A stretch of 64,000 nucleotides of DNA from Streptomyces sp. AC550_RSS872 (GCF_019049285.1 NZ_JAGMUL010000194.1:36783-100782), one strand, 5' to 3'; shown: positions 34,410-43,490, counted from the stretch's first letter. The notes: generated by a model not told the origin, from the letters alone. Made by a program: numbers and translations.

Positions 34410-34662
34410 GCCAGACATGATCCCGCATCTTCCCTCCATGTGGGGAGGCAATGCCGGTTCGGGAGTGAATGCAGCTCAGGGCGGACGGAAGCGCCGCCCG
34501 GCGCGCGGGCGGGGCGGTGACCGCTCGTGCCCGACGGGGAACCGTTCGTGTTGTGACAGAGCTATGACGTTCCTGAGCCGCCCTTGGGCTTACAGAAGGG
34601 GGGTCGGCGGCGATTACCCTTTCCCTCCTGGCCCCTGCCCAACTCATCGGAACGCGAGATAC

Positions 34663-36003
34663 ATGACCGTCAACGACGATGTCCTGCTTGTCCACGGCGG
34701 AACCCCGCTGGAGGGCGAGATCCGTGTCCGAGGTGCGAAGAACCTCGTACCGAAGGCCATGGTGGCTGCCCTGCTGGGCAGCGCGCCAAGTCGACTGCGC
34801 AACGTGCCGGACATCCGTGACGTGCGGGTCGTACGCGGTCTGCTCCAGTTGCACGGGGTGACGGTCCGTCCGGGTGAGGAACCGGGCGAACTGGTGATGG
34901 ACCCCTCCCACGTGGAGAGCGCGAACGTCGCTGACATCGATGCCCACGCGGGTTCGAGCCGTATCCCGATCCTTCTGTGCGGTCCGCTGCTGCACCGCCT
35001 CGGGCACGCGTTCATCCCGGGCCTCGGCGGCTGCGACATCGGCGGCCGGCCCATCGACTTCCACTTCGAGGTGCTGCGGCAGTTCGGCGCGACGATCGAG
35101 AAGCGCGCCGACGGCCAGTACCTGGAGGCCCCGCAGCGGCTGCGCGGCACGAAGATCCGGCTGCCGTACCCGTCCGTGGGCGCGACCGAGCAGGTCCTGC
35201 TGACGGCCGTGCTCGCCGAAGGCGTCACCGAGCTCTCGAACGCGGCCGTGGAGCCGGAGATCGAGGACCTCATCTGCGTCCTACAGAAGATGGGCGCCAT
35301 CATCGCGATGGACACCGACCGCACCATCCGCGTCACCGGTGTGGACAGCCTCGGCGGCTACACCCACCGCGCCCTCCCGGACCGCCTGGAGGCCGCTTCC
35401 TGGGCGTCCGCGGCGCTCGCGACCGAGGGCAACATCTACGTCCGTGGCGCCCAGCAGCGCTCGATGATGACGTTCCTCAACACCTACCGGAAGGTGGGCG
35501 GTGCCTTCGAGATCGACGACGAGGGCATCCGTTTCTGGCACCCCGGTGGCCAGTTGAAGTCCATCGCCCTCGAAACGGACGTCCACCCGGGATTCCAGAC
35601 GGACTGGCAGCAGCCGCTGGTGGTGGCCCTCACGCAGGCCACGGGCCTGTCCATCATCCACGAGACGGTCTACGAGTCCCGCCTCGGCTTCACGTCCGCG
35701 CTGAACCAGATGGGCGCCCACATCCAGCTCTACCGCGAGTGCCTCGGCGGCTCCGACTGCCGCTTCGGCCAGCGCAACTTCCTGCACTCCGCGGTCGTCT
35801 CGGGCCCGACCAAGCTCCAGGGCGCCGACCTGGTCATCCCCGACCTCCGCGGCGGCTTCTCGTACCTCATCGCGGCCCTGGCCGCCCAGGGCACGTCCCG
35901 GGTCCACGGCATCGACCTGATCAACCGGGGCTACGAGAACTTCATGGAGAAGCTCGTGGAGTTGGGCGCGAAGGTGGAACTGCCGGGCAAGGCGCTGGGA
36001 TAA
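34663..36003 (+). CDS. murA: UDP-N-acetylglucosamine 1-carboxyvinyltransferase
   Basis: 446 residues, EPSP-synthase fold. It catalyses the first committed step of peptidoglycan synthesis, transfer of enolpyruvate from PEP to UDP-GlcNAc. The catalytic Cys is kept as Cys124 in GLGGCDIGGRPIDFH, so fosfomycin sensitivity would be expected at this residue, unlike actinobacterial MurA variants with Asp. The N-terminal GAKNLVPKAMVAALL and C-terminal DLRGGFSYLIAALAA match the family. ATG start. Followed by an exceptionally long perfect hairpin. Confidence 0.94.
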   Translation: MTVNDDVLLVHGGTPLEGEIRVRGAKNLVPKAMVAALLGSAPSRLRNVPDIRDVRVVRGLLQLHGVTVRPGEEPGELVMDPSHVESANVADIDAHAGSSRIPILLCGPLLHRLGHAFIPGLGGCDIGGRPIDFHFEVLRQFGATIEKRADGQYLEAPQRLRGTKIRLPYPSVGATEQVLLTAVLAEGVTELSNAAVEPEIEDLICVLQKMGAIIAMDTDRTIRVTGVDSLGGYTHRALPDRLEAASWASAALATEGNIYVRGAQQRSMMTFLNTYRKVGGAFEIDDEGIRFWHPGGQLKSIALETDVHPGFQTDWQQPLVVALTQATGLSIIHETVYESRLGFTSALNQMGAHIQLYRECLGGSDCRFGQRNFLHSAVVSGPTKLQGADLVIPDLRGGFSYLIAALAAQGTSRVHGIDLINRGYENFMEKLVELGAKVELPGKALG

Positions 36004-36018
36004 CAAGCGCAGTCGTAC

Positions 36019-36069
36019 GAACGCCGATGGGCGGTCACCCTGATTCAGGGTGACCGCCCATCGGCGTTC
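36019..36069. terminator. 51-bp perfect hairpin between murA and hup
   Basis: Twenty-five bases starting GAACGCCGATGGGCGG are followed, after a single central T, by their exact complement. In RNA the stem would be about 22 bp with a small loop. It starts 16 bp after the murA stop and separates convergent murA and hup, so it is a bidirectional terminator. Confidence 0.8.
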
Positions 36070-36072
36070 ACT

Positions 36073-36120
36073 GGGGCGCCCCGAAAGGGGCGCGGGGAAC
36101 TGCGCGACCAGCCACAACGG
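36073..36120. repeat. Dispersed GC-rich repeat, copy C
   Basis: Begins with GCGCCCC-GAAA-GGGGCGC, then GGGGAACTGCGCGACCAGCCAC. Shares the leading hairpin and the GCGCGACCAGCC end with copy A at 14063 but lacks the middle block. It directly follows the murA/hup terminator. Confidence 0.65.
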
Positions 36121-36169
36121 ACCGGCAGACACAAACGGCGCTCAGTCCCCGGCGCTCGAAGCGGAGCGC

Positions 36170-36451
36170 TTACTTGCCCTTGGCCGCTTCCTTGAGCTTG
36201 CTGCCCGCGGAGACCTTCACGCTGTAGCCGGCCGGGATCTGGATCGGGTCGCCGGTCTGCGGGTTGCGGGCGGTGCGAGCGGCACGGTGGGTGCGCTCGA
36301 AGGTCAGGAAGCCAGGGATGGTGACCTTCTCGTCGCCCTTGGCGACAACCTCGCCGACGGTCTCGGCGAACGCGGCCAGCACGGCGTCGGCGTCCTTGCG
36401 GGTCACCTCGGCGCGGTCGGCCAGCGCGGCCACCAGCTCACTGCGGTTCAT
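36170..36451 (-). CDS. hup: HU-family nucleoid protein
   Basis: 93 residues, the size of simple HU. Starts MNRSELVAALADRAEVTRKDADAVL (helical dimerisation region), has the beta-arm segment FERTHRAARTARNPQTGDPIQIPAG that wraps DNA, and ends VKVSAGSKLKEAAKGK. It lacks the Lys/Ala-rich tail of the second streptomycete HU (HupS), so it corresponds to the vegetative HupA type. ATG start with GGGAG eight bases upstream. Convergent with murA. Confidence 0.94.
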   Translation of the reverse strand: MNRSELVAALADRAEVTRKDADAVLAAFAETVGEVVAKGDEKVTIPGFLTFERTHRAARTARNPQTGDPIQIPAGYSVKVSAGSKLKEAAKGK

Positions 36452-36810
36452 GTTGTTACTCCCGTGTTCAATTGCCTTGAGGCGTGCCACGCGGCAGGGC
36501 CGCATGTCGGGCACAGCGATGTCGATGCTGCCAGGGTCCTCGGTGAGACCCGGGACCCGGGTCCGTCGTCAGACCCTCGCGCCCAGAGACGCATCCTGCC
36601 CCTACCTGCGGCGGGAAAGCCAATCCGGCGCCCGGAGGAGTCGTGAGACAACCCTTGGGAGTCACACGAAGAGAGGGCCTGAACTTGGCCGTCACGATAA
36701 ACGGCGTCCAGAGGCCCCAGGTTCCACGACGCGCCGGTACAAGGGCTTGCCGTGGCGATCCTCACAGCCCACGCACACTTCGCGGGCTGTGAGGCACTGA
36801 TTCCGGGTGA
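36452..36810. other. Intergenic region: hup promoter side and malic-enzyme terminator
   Basis: 359 bp without a gene. The right end has an 11-bp inverted repeat (CCTCACAGCCC and complement, 36760-36794), 17 bp beyond the malic-enzyme stop, which is its likely terminator. The left part must contain the hup promoter. A 105-codon minus-strand frame here has no coding character. Confidence 0.6.
36760..36794. terminator. Hairpin after malic enzyme gene
   Basis: CCTCACAGCCC and GGGCTGTGAGG pair perfectly (11 bp) around a 13-nt loop just downstream of the malic enzyme stop on the minus strand. Confidence 0.6.
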
Positions 36811-38235
36811 CTACTCGCCCGCAGCCGCGGTCGTGGCGGCCCTCGCGGCCTCACGCACCGCGCCGGCGACCGCGCCCGCGACCTTGTCGTTGAAGACGCT
36901 CGGGATGATGTAGTTCGGGTTCAGCTCGTCCTCGGTCACCACGTCCGCCAGCGCCTTCGCGGCCGCGAGCATCATCTCGGTGTTGACGGTGCGGGACTGC
37001 GCGTCCAGCAGACCGCGGAAGACACCCGGGAAGACCAGCACGTTGTTGATCTGGTTCGGGAAGTCGGAGCGGCCCGTGGCCACAACTGCGGCCGTCTGAC
37101 GGGCGATTGCCGGGTCGACCTCGGGGTCCGGGTTCGCGAGTGCGAACACGATCGCGTCGTCGGCCATGGCGGCCACGTCGTCGCCGTCGAGGACGTTCGG
37201 GGCGGAGACGCCGATGAAGACGTCCGCGCCGCGCACGGCCTCCTTCAACGTGCCGGTCAGACCCTCGGGGTTGGTGTTGTCGGCGATCCAGCGCAGCGGC
37301 GAGTCCGCGGGGGCGTCCCGCAGGTCCTCGCGGCCGGCGTGCACGACGCCGTGAATGTCGGCGACGACGGCGTTCTTCACGCCGGCCGCGAGCAGCAGCT
37401 TGAGGATGGCCGTACCGGCAGCGCCGGCACCGGACATCACGACGCGAATGTTCTCAATCGCCTTGCCCGCCACGCGAAGTGCGTTGGTGAGGGCGGCCAG
37501 GACGACGATCGCGGTGCCGTGCTGGTCGTCGTGGAAGACGGGGATGTCGAGGGCCTCGCGCAGCCGCGCCTCGATCTCGAAGCAGCGGGGCGCGGAGATG
37601 TCCTCCAGGTTGATGCCGGCGAACCCCGGGGCGATGGCCTTGACGATCTCGACGATCGCGTCGGTGTCCTGGGTGTCGAGGCAGATCGGCCAGGCGTCGA
37701 TGCCGGCGAACCGCTTGAAGAGGGCCGCCTTGCCCTCCATGACGGGCAGCGCGGCCTTCGGGCCGATGTTGCCGAGGCCCAGCACCGCCGAACCGTCCGT
37801 CACAACCGCAACGGAGTTGCGCTTGATGGTCAGACGCCGTGCGTCCTCGGGGTTCTCGGCGATGGCCATGCAGACCCGGGCCACGCCGGGCGTGTAGATC
37901 ATCGAGAGGTCGTCACGGTTGCGGATGGGGTGCTTGGACGCCATCTCGATCTTGCCGCCGAGGTGCATCAGGAACGTACGGTCGGAGACCTTGCCGAGCG
38001 TGACGCCCTCGATGGTGCGCAGCTGCTCGACGATCTCGTCGGCGTGCGCCGTGGAGGTGGCGGCGATGGTGACGTCGATGCGGAGCTTCTCGTGCCCGGA
38101 GGCGGTGACGTCGAGGCCGGTGACCGAGCCTCCGTGGGACTCGACGGCTCCGGTGAGCTGGGAGACCGCGGTTCCGCTCGCGGGCACCTCCAGCCGGACC
38201 GTCATCGAGTAGGAGACGCTGGGCGCCGTTGCCAT
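36811..38235 (-). CDS. NAD-dependent malic enzyme with N-terminal ACT-like domain
   Basis: 474 residues. Oxidatively decarboxylates malate to pyruvate, feeding acetyl-CoA and redox pools. Residues about 8-85 resemble an ACT regulatory domain (SMTVRLEVPASGTAVSQLTG), then the malic N-terminal domain (IYTPGVARVCMAIAENPE, Lys in KRNSVAVVTDGSAVLGLGNIG) and the NAD-binding domain with GAGAAGTAI. Small bacterial type. By position it matches the NAD-linked enzyme of S. coelicolor (recall), but cofactor preference is not proven by sequence. ATG start. Confidence 0.92.
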   Translation of the reverse strand: MATAPSVSYSMTVRLEVPASGTAVSQLTGAVESHGGSVTGLDVTASGHEKLRIDVTIAATSTAHADEIVEQLRTIEGVTLGKVSDRTFLMHLGGKIEMASKHPIRNRDDLSMIYTPGVARVCMAIAENPEDARRLTIKRNSVAVVTDGSAVLGLGNIGPKAALPVMEGKAALFKRFAGIDAWPICLDTQDTDAIVEIVKAIAPGFAGINLEDISAPRCFEIEARLREALDIPVFHDDQHGTAIVVLAALTNALRVAGKAIENIRVVMSGAGAAGTAILKLLLAAGVKNAVVADIHGVVHAGREDLRDAPADSPLRWIADNTNPEGLTGTLKEAVRGADVFIGVSAPNVLDGDDVAAMADDAIVFALANPDPEVDPAIARQTAAVVATGRSDFPNQINNVLVFPGVFRGLLDAQSRTVNTEMMLAAAKALADVVTEDELNPNYIIPSVFNDKVAGAVAGAVREAARAATTAAAGE

Positions 38236-38354
38236 GGCCGACTTCCTCTGCTTTCACCTGTGACGCTGGGTATGCCGTCCGATCGTCGCACCTACCGCCG
38301 AGTAGGAGTTAGCCGGGCTTGAATTGCGAACGTATTGTTCGCCACGTCTTCTCA

Positions 38355-38520
38355 TGAAAAGAGACCCACGTCACTTGGTGACGTGGGTCTCTTCTCTCCG
38401 TTCATGACACCGGCCCGCCATGCTCGCCTCGCGGCAAGTGGTCGCTCGTAGCGACGAAGGTTGGGCCCGGGGGCTTGGATCGAGCCGGTGCCACACCCAG
38501 GCTAACAAACGGATCCCCCA
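38355..38520 (-). ncRNA. Candidate small RNA / structured 3' UTR downstream of helD
   Basis: On the minus strand, 55 nt after the helD stop, there is a series of stable local stems: 38483-38503 (AGCC-TG-GGTG...CACC-GGCT), a C-rich single-stranded stretch AAGCCCCCGGGCCC, then 38441-38455 (GTCGCT-ACG-AGCGAC), and finally a 15-bp terminator stem followed by TTTT. Such a compact structured unit with its own intrinsic terminator, in a genus where U-tract terminators are uncommon, suggests an independent sRNA or a processed 3' UTR. The 5' end is not visible from sequence. Confidence 0.4.
38360..38392 (-). terminator. Intrinsic terminator with U-tract
   Basis: AGAGACCCACGTCAC-3 nt-GTGACGTGGGTCTCT, a perfect 15-bp stem, followed on the minus strand by TTTT. 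It ends either the helD transcript or the small RNA proposed here. Confidence 0.8.
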
Positions 38521-38574
38521 AGGCCATTCCCGCACCGAGTGTTCATCCGAATCGGTCTCCGCTCAGGCCTCCGG

Positions 38575-40989
38575 TCAGTCCCTGAGCAGGTCGGGCACCC
38601 CGGACACGTCCGGTTCGTCCCGCTCCCCCGAGACCACCGTCAGCTGCTGGGTGGCCCGGGTCAGCGCGACGTACAGCACGCGCAGTCCGGCCGGCGACTC
38701 GTCCGCGATCTCCGCCGGGGAGACGACGACCGTCGCGTCGTACTCCAGGCCCTTCGCCTCCAGGCTGCCGAGCGCCACGACCCGGTCGCCGAGTCCGGCG
38801 AGCCACTTGGCCGCCTCCTCGCGCCGCTGCATGGCGACGACGACGCCGACCGTGCCGTCGACGCGGTCGAGCAGCCGGGCGGCCTCCTCGCGGACGGTGT
38901 GGGCGAGCGAGTCCCGCACCACGGTGAACCGCGGCTCGACGCCGGTGGAGCGGACGGCCGACGGTGAGGTCGAGCCGGGCATGGCCAGCGCCAGGACCTT
39001 TGCCGCCAGCTGGGCGATCTCGGCCGGGTTGCGGTAGTTCACGGTGAGCTGGAAGCGGCGGCGCGGACGGGTGCCCAGCGCCTCGTCCCTGGCCTCGGCC
39101 GCCTCGTCGACGTCGGACCAGGACGACTGGGCCGGGTCGCCGACGACCGTCCAGGTGGCGTGGCGGCCCCTGCGTCCGAGCATCCGCCACTGCATCGGCG
39201 TGACGTCCTGGGCCTCGTCGACGATGACGTGGGCGTACTCGGTGCGCTCGGCGGCCAGCCGCTCGGCGCGCTCGCGCTGTGACTCCTCGCGGACCGGCAT
39301 CAGCTCCTCGAGGCCGGTGAGCTGGTCGAGCGGGTCGAGGTCGCGCTTCTTCCTGGGGCGGGCCGGGGTGCCGAGGATCGCCTGGAGCTCGTCGAGCAGG
39401 GCGATGTCGTGCACGGAGTAGCCGTCCCGTCTGAGCGAACGGGCCACCTTGCGGATCTCGCCGGGGTTGAGGATGCGGCGGGCCCAGCGGCCGAGGCGGC
39501 GCTCGTCGGCCATCGCGGCCAGGACGGTGTGCGGCGTCAGCTCCGGCCACCAGGCGTCGAGGAAGGTGAGGAAGCTGTCCTCCGTGCTGACGTCCTCGTC
39601 GAAGGAGGAGCGCAGCTCGGCGGCGAGTTCCGGGTCGCTGTGGCGGGTGGCGCCGCCCGACTGCGTCCACAGGGCGTCGAGCAGCAGCTTTCGGGCGCGG
39701 GGGCGCAGCAGGTTCACGGGGGCCGTGCCGCCGAGGGCGGCGTGGCGGATACGTTCCAGCTCCGCGGCCTCCAGCTCGAGGCGGCGGCCGAAGGCGACCA
39801 CGCGCAGCCGGGTGGGCGGTCCGGCCGGGGTCCGCGCGGGCGTGCCGGTGTCGTCGTCGCCCGGGTCGTCACCGAAGGCGAGCCGGCCCGTCCGGTTCGC
39901 CGCCGCGTCACCGGAGGCGGGTCGGCCCTGCGCGCTGCGGCCTCCGGGCCCGAGCTCCAGCGTGCCGCGCGCCGCCTTCCGCAGCACCTTGAGCATGCGG
40001 TACGAGCCCTTGGCGCGGGCCGTGGACGGGGAGTCGTACAGCGTGGCCTCGGCGCCGTCGACCAGCGAGCCGATCGCCCGGATGGCGACCTGGCCCTCTT
40101 CGCCGAGCGACGGGAGGACGCCCTCGGTGTACGCGACGAGCAGGGGGGTCGGGGAGACGATCAGGATGCCGCCCGCGTACCGGCGGCGGTCCTGGTAGAG
40201 CAGGTAGGCGGCGCGGTGCAGGGCGACGGCCGTCTTGCCCGTGCCGGGTCCGCCCTCGACGTACGTCACGGAGGCGGCGGGGGCGCGGATGACCAGGTCC
40301 TGCTCGGCCTGGATGGAGGCCACGATGTCCCGCATGGTGTGGCTGCGGGCCTGGCCGAGGGCGGCCATGAGGGCGCCGTCGCCGATGACGGCCAGCTCGT
40401 GGCCGTCGAGGAAGGCCTTGAGCTCGGGGCGCATGAGGTCGTCCTCGACGCCGAGCACACGGCGTCCCTTGGAGCGGATGACCCGGCGCCGTACGACCCG
40501 CCCCGGGTCGACCGGGGTGGAGCGGTAGAAGGGCGCCGCGGCCGGGGCCCGCCAGTCGATGACGAGCGGGGCGTAGTCCTGGTCGAGCACGCCGATACGG
40601 CCGATGTGCAGGGTCTCGGCGATGTCGGCGGTGTTGTCCTCGCGGACCGCGCCCTCGGCGGGCTCGACGGCGGTGTACGCGCCGTCGGGCCCCTTCTTGC
40701 CGTCCTTGCCGAGCAGCAGGTCGATCCGGCCGAAGAGGAAGTCCTCGAACTCGTTGTTGAGCCGGTTGAGGTGGACACCCGCCCGGAAGACCTGGGCGTC
40801 CCGCTCGGCGAGTGCGCCGGGCGTGCCGACCTGGCCGCGCTTGGCCGCGTCGTTCATGAGGAACTCGGCCTCGTGGATCTTCTCCTCGAGCCGTCGGTAC
40901 ACCCGGTCCAGGTGTTCCTGTTCAACGCCGATCTCCCGGTCTCTCAAGGAGTCTTCGAGCGCGGTTTCCTGTGGAGCCTGAGCGGCCAC
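38575..40989 (-). CDS. helD: HelD-like RNA polymerase-recycling ATPase
   Basis: 804 residues. An N-terminal coiled coil (REIGVEQEHLDRVYRRLEEKI) that would reach into RNA polymerase is followed by a UvrD-like superfamily I ATPase: Walker A GGPGTGKTAVAL, Walker B HVIVDEAQDVTP, motif III VGDPAQSSW, and motif VI VALTRATQQL. HelD releases stalled or inactive RNA polymerase from DNA and in actinobacteria can influence rifamycin response. A Gly/Asp/Pro-rich insertion (about 355-395) splits the 1A/1B region. GTG start at 40989. Confidence 0.9.
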   Translation of the reverse strand: MAAQAPQETALEDSLRDREIGVEQEHLDRVYRRLEEKIHEAEFLMNDAAKRGQVGTPGALAERDAQVFRAGVHLNRLNNEFEDFLFGRIDLLLGKDGKKGPDGAYTAVEPAEGAVREDNTADIAETLHIGRIGVLDQDYAPLVIDWRAPAAAPFYRSTPVDPGRVVRRRVIRSKGRRVLGVEDDLMRPELKAFLDGHELAVIGDGALMAALGQARSHTMRDIVASIQAEQDLVIRAPAASVTYVEGGPGTGKTAVALHRAAYLLYQDRRRYAGGILIVSPTPLLVAYTEGVLPSLGEEGQVAIRAIGSLVDGAEATLYDSPSTARAKGSYRMLKVLRKAARGTLELGPGGRSAQGRPASGDAAANRTGRLAFGDDPGDDDTGTPARTPAGPPTRLRVVAFGRRLELEAAELERIRHAALGGTAPVNLLRPRARKLLLDALWTQSGGATRHSDPELAAELRSSFDEDVSTEDSFLTFLDAWWPELTPHTVLAAMADERRLGRWARRILNPGEIRKVARSLRRDGYSVHDIALLDELQAILGTPARPRKKRDLDPLDQLTGLEELMPVREESQRERAERLAAERTEYAHVIVDEAQDVTPMQWRMLGRRGRHATWTVVGDPAQSSWSDVDEAAEARDEALGTRPRRRFQLTVNYRNPAEIAQLAAKVLALAMPGSTSPSAVRSTGVEPRFTVVRDSLAHTVREEAARLLDRVDGTVGVVVAMQRREEAAKWLAGLGDRVVALGSLEAKGLEYDATVVVSPAEIADESPAGLRVLYVALTRATQQLTVVSGERDEPDVSGVPDLLRD

Positions 40990-41060
40990 CGGGCCCCCTT
41001 CTGACGTGCTGGGCAGCCGTCAACCGTACGCGAAGGGGACCCGGAAAAGCTACGCCACGA

Positions 41061-41900
41061 CTAGACGTCGACCTCGGCAAGCTTGTTCCCGTCGAAGTCC
41101 ATGACCTCCACGTGGTCCACGTCGTCCGGGGACATGGACACGCCGCCGCTGACGTAGAGCGGGTTCCTGGCCTGCTCGGTCTTGGCGTCCGGGATGCCGT
41201 AGCCCCACTTCGGGACGGACCAGGAGGCGGCCGTCTCGCGTTCGCCGTTCTTGCTGACGAAGATCAGGGAACACTTGAGCGGCCCCTTGACGCCCTTGAG
41301 TTCAAGGGCCGTCTCGGTGCCCCAGAGCTTCTCCGACATGGCGACGGTCGCGCTGACGCCGGTCGTCGCGTCGTTGCCCGAGGCCTTGGTCCCGATGCTG
41401 TTGAACAGGTCCTTGGCGGGGTTGGCCGCGGCCACGGTCGGGTTCCCCTCGGCACCACCGCCGCTGCCGTCGTCGCCGTTCGTCGCCACGGCCACGAACG
41501 GGCCGCCGACGATGAGCGCGGCCGCGGCGGCGACCATGTAGAAGCTGCGCCGGCGCTTCTGGGCGCGGCGCTCGGCGACCTCGTCGACGAGCTTGTTCAC
41601 CAGGCGCGGGCTGGGCTTGGCGGACAGGGAGTCACCGATCGCGGGCGTGCCGGCGCCGGGCAGGTCCGCGAGCGCGGCCAGCATGGGCTCCATTCCGGCG
41701 AGCTCGTCCAGCTGCTGGGCGCACCATTCGCAGGTCGCGAGGTGGGCCTCGAAAGCGGTTGCCTCGGCGTCGTCGAGGATCCCGAGGGCGTAGGCGCCGA
41801 CGGTCTCGTGCTCGCTCGGGGCCGAATGTCCCTGCATGGGTCCAGACATACCCGAACCGCCCATCCCGAATCCCTGGTTTCCCCCGTAAACACTCATCAC
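41061..41900 (-). CDS. Zinc-finger anti-sigma factor, RsuA-like
   Basis: 279 residues. After a Gly/Met-rich start comes an anti-sigma zinc domain with HLATCEWC (H-x3-C-x2-C, residues about 53-60), a transmembrane segment near 120-140 (MVAAAAALIVGGPFVAVAT), and an extracytoplasmic anti-sigma-K-type domain. It would hold the ECF sigma encoded just upstream at the membrane until a signal arrives. The GTG/ATG start overlaps the sigma stop, the classic arrangement. By context it corresponds to the anti-sigma partner of SigU in S. coelicolor (from memory). Confidence 0.88.
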   Translation of the reverse strand: MMSVYGGNQGFGMGGSGMSGPMQGHSAPSEHETVGAYALGILDDAEATAFEAHLATCEWCAQQLDELAGMEPMLAALADLPGAGTPAIGDSLSAKPSPRLVNKLVDEVAERRAQKRRRSFYMVAAAAALIVGGPFVAVATNGDDGSGGGAEGNPTVAAANPAKDLFNSIGTKASGNDATTGVSATVAMSEKLWGTETALELKGVKGPLKCSLIFVSKNGERETAASWSVPKWGYGIPDAKTEQARNPLYVSGGVSMSPDDVDHVEVMDFDGNKLAEVDV

Positions 41901-42472
41901 GCCGTCACCCCCCGCTCCTCCAGAGCCAGCTTCATCGACCGCAGGGCGTAGAAGACCCTTGAGCGAACGGTGCCGCTGGGTATGCCCAGGGTCTCGGCCG
42001 CCTCATTGACCGTACGCCCCTTGAAGTACGTCTCGACCAGGACCTCCCGGTGGGCGGGGGTCAGGTCGTCGAGTGCGTCCGACAGCGTCATCAGCCACAG
42101 CGCCTTGTCGATCTCGTCCTCCGCGGGGATGACCTCCAGCGGCGACGGATCGACCTCCTGCGGCCGGGCCTGCCGGCTGCGGTGGCCGTCGATGACGATG
42201 CGCCGGGCGACCGTCACCAGCCAGGGGCGTACCGATCCGGTCGCTCGATTGAGCTGTCCGGCGTTCTTCCAGGCACGGATGAGCGTCTCCTGCACGACGT
42301 CCTCTGCTCGTTGCCGGTCACCGGCGACCAGTCGAAGGACATACGCAAGGAGGGGTCCGGCGTGCTCTCTGTACAGCGCACGCATCAGCTCCTCATCAGG
42401 TTCCGAGGGCTGGGACATGCGATGTCGGGCCCTCGATCCACGTTCATTGGCCACGACGGAATCCTTGCGCAC
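41897..42472 (-). CDS. sigU: ECF RNA polymerase sigma factor, SigU/SigL-like
   Basis: 191 residues. Region 2 (LYREHAGPLLAYVLRLVAGDRQRAEDVVQETLIRAW) and region 4 (LTPAHREVLVETYFKGRTVNEAAETLG) are complete; no region 3, as expected for ECF factors. I start at GTG 42472 because GGAGG lies 5 nt upstream, adding 18 residues before MSQPSEPDEE; the inner ATG at 42418 has only a distant GAGGG. Protein architecture with a zinc anti-sigma partner resembles mycobacterial SigL. The sigU symbol rests on gene order next to helD. Probably controls envelope or secretion stress genes. Confidence 0.85.
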   Translation of the reverse strand: MRKDSVVANERGSRARHRMSQPSEPDEELMRALYREHAGPLLAYVLRLVAGDRQRAEDVVQETLIRAWKNAGQLNRATGSVRPWLVTVARRIVIDGHRSRQARPQEVDPSPLEVIPAEDEIDKALWLMTLSDALDDLTPAHREVLVETYFKGRTVNEAAETLGIPSGTVRSRVFYALRSMKLALEERGVTA

Positions 42473-42737
42473 GCCCACCTCCGATGTCCGGGGGTTCCCC
42501 CAGTCGGTCGCTCGACCACCCGTACGCAAGCGGCGCGTTGAGTGTTCAAAGTGAAGCGACAGTTTTCTTCGGAGTGACGTGACGAGCGGGACATGACAGC
42601 ACATTCCCACCGTGCGATCTTTACATTTCCGTCACATCGGCAAGATCGATCGAGGGCTTCCCTACGGGTGCGTAGGTAAACGGCATGTAATCGAAATCAC
42701 TTCGACGGCCGTTCCACAGAAGCCGCATAACGGACCG

Positions 42738-43334
42738 TCAGGCGCGGGTGAGGGCCGCGCGACGACGGTGCCGGGCCACTCTTTCCCGGTTTCCGCAGAC
42801 CTCACTGGAGCACCAGCGCCTCCTGCGCCCCCGGGACGTATCGACATAAACGATCGGGCAGTTGTCGCCCTCGCACTCCCGCAGCCCGGCCCGCGCGACC
42901 GGATCGGTGAGCAGTTCCAGGGCGTCCCGCGCGAGGGCGCCGAGCAGCGCCGCGCACTCGGGCGGATGATCCAACTGCCGGACGAGGGTGCCGTCTTCCC
43001 CGCGTACGGCACGAGGCGCGGGCGGCGCCGCACGGGCGACGTCGTTGACCCGGGCGAGCGCGATGTCGTACGAGGGCCAGGGCTCGGGCGCGAGGCCGCC
43101 GCGCACCAACTGCCCGATTCGTCCGCGCAGTTCACGGAAGCCGACGAGCCAGGAGGCGTCGGCGTGGCCCAGCGGTGTGCCCGGCGGCGCGAGACCGGCC
43201 CCGACGATCCAGGTGCGCAACACCTCGACCGAGTCGAACCGTTCCTCGGGGTGCGTCGTCGCGAGGAGATCCAGACAGAGCCGCCCCGCGTCGAACCGCA
43301 GCTCGTACGCGCCCGTGGCCGAACCCAGTGCCAT
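42738..43334 (-). CDS. CGNR zinc-finger (ABATE-domain) protein
   Basis: 198 residues. The N-terminal ABATE domain begins YELRFDAGRLCLDLLATTHP; the C-terminal CGNR zinc finger has C-x4-C spacing in ECEGDNCPIVYVDTSRGRRRRWCSSEVCGNR, supplying four Cys and a basic helix RERVARHRRR for nucleic-acid binding. These proteins are predicted stress-linked transcriptional regulators with a small-molecule-binding N-terminus; no target is known here. ATG start. Transcribed leftward toward the sigma gene with 265 bp between. Confidence 0.85.
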   Translation of the reverse strand: MALGSATGAYELRFDAGRLCLDLLATTHPEERFDSVEVLRTWIVGAGLAPPGTPLGHADASWLVGFRELRGRIGQLVRGGLAPEPWPSYDIALARVNDVARAAPPAPRAVRGEDGTLVRQLDHPPECAALLGALARDALELLTDPVARAGLRECEGDNCPIVYVDTSRGRRRRWCSSEVCGNRERVARHRRRAALTRA

Positions 43335-43490
43335 GTGCCTGTCACCCCCTAGGGGTCACCCCGGTCAGAAGGGGTCGGTGTTCCCTCTAACAGTGCCTGC
43401 CCAGGGGCGGAGCCGGAACCCCTCGTACCGGCCGTTGCCCGGCCCGGCCCGGTCGGCGCTCGCGGACGAGGCCGGCCAGGCCGACGGAGG

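Larger units (their letters stand above)
38236..38574. other. Intergenic region with candidate small RNA and malic-enzyme promoter
   Basis: 339 bp. The right two-thirds hold several hairpins ending in an intrinsic terminator on the minus strand (see the ncRNA entry). The remaining 120 bp before the malic-enzyme ATG should contain its promoter; no operator stands out. Confidence 0.5.

Noticed and set aside
36448..36765. 105-residue minus-strand frame between hup and the malic enzyme
   Set aside because: Overlaps the hup start region, has no Shine-Dalgarno and no recognisable composition or domain.
42738..43334. CGNR protein as part of the sigma/anti-sigma operon
   Set aside because: 265 bp separate it from the sigma gene, which has its own strong ribosome site; no overlap or shared motif was seen.
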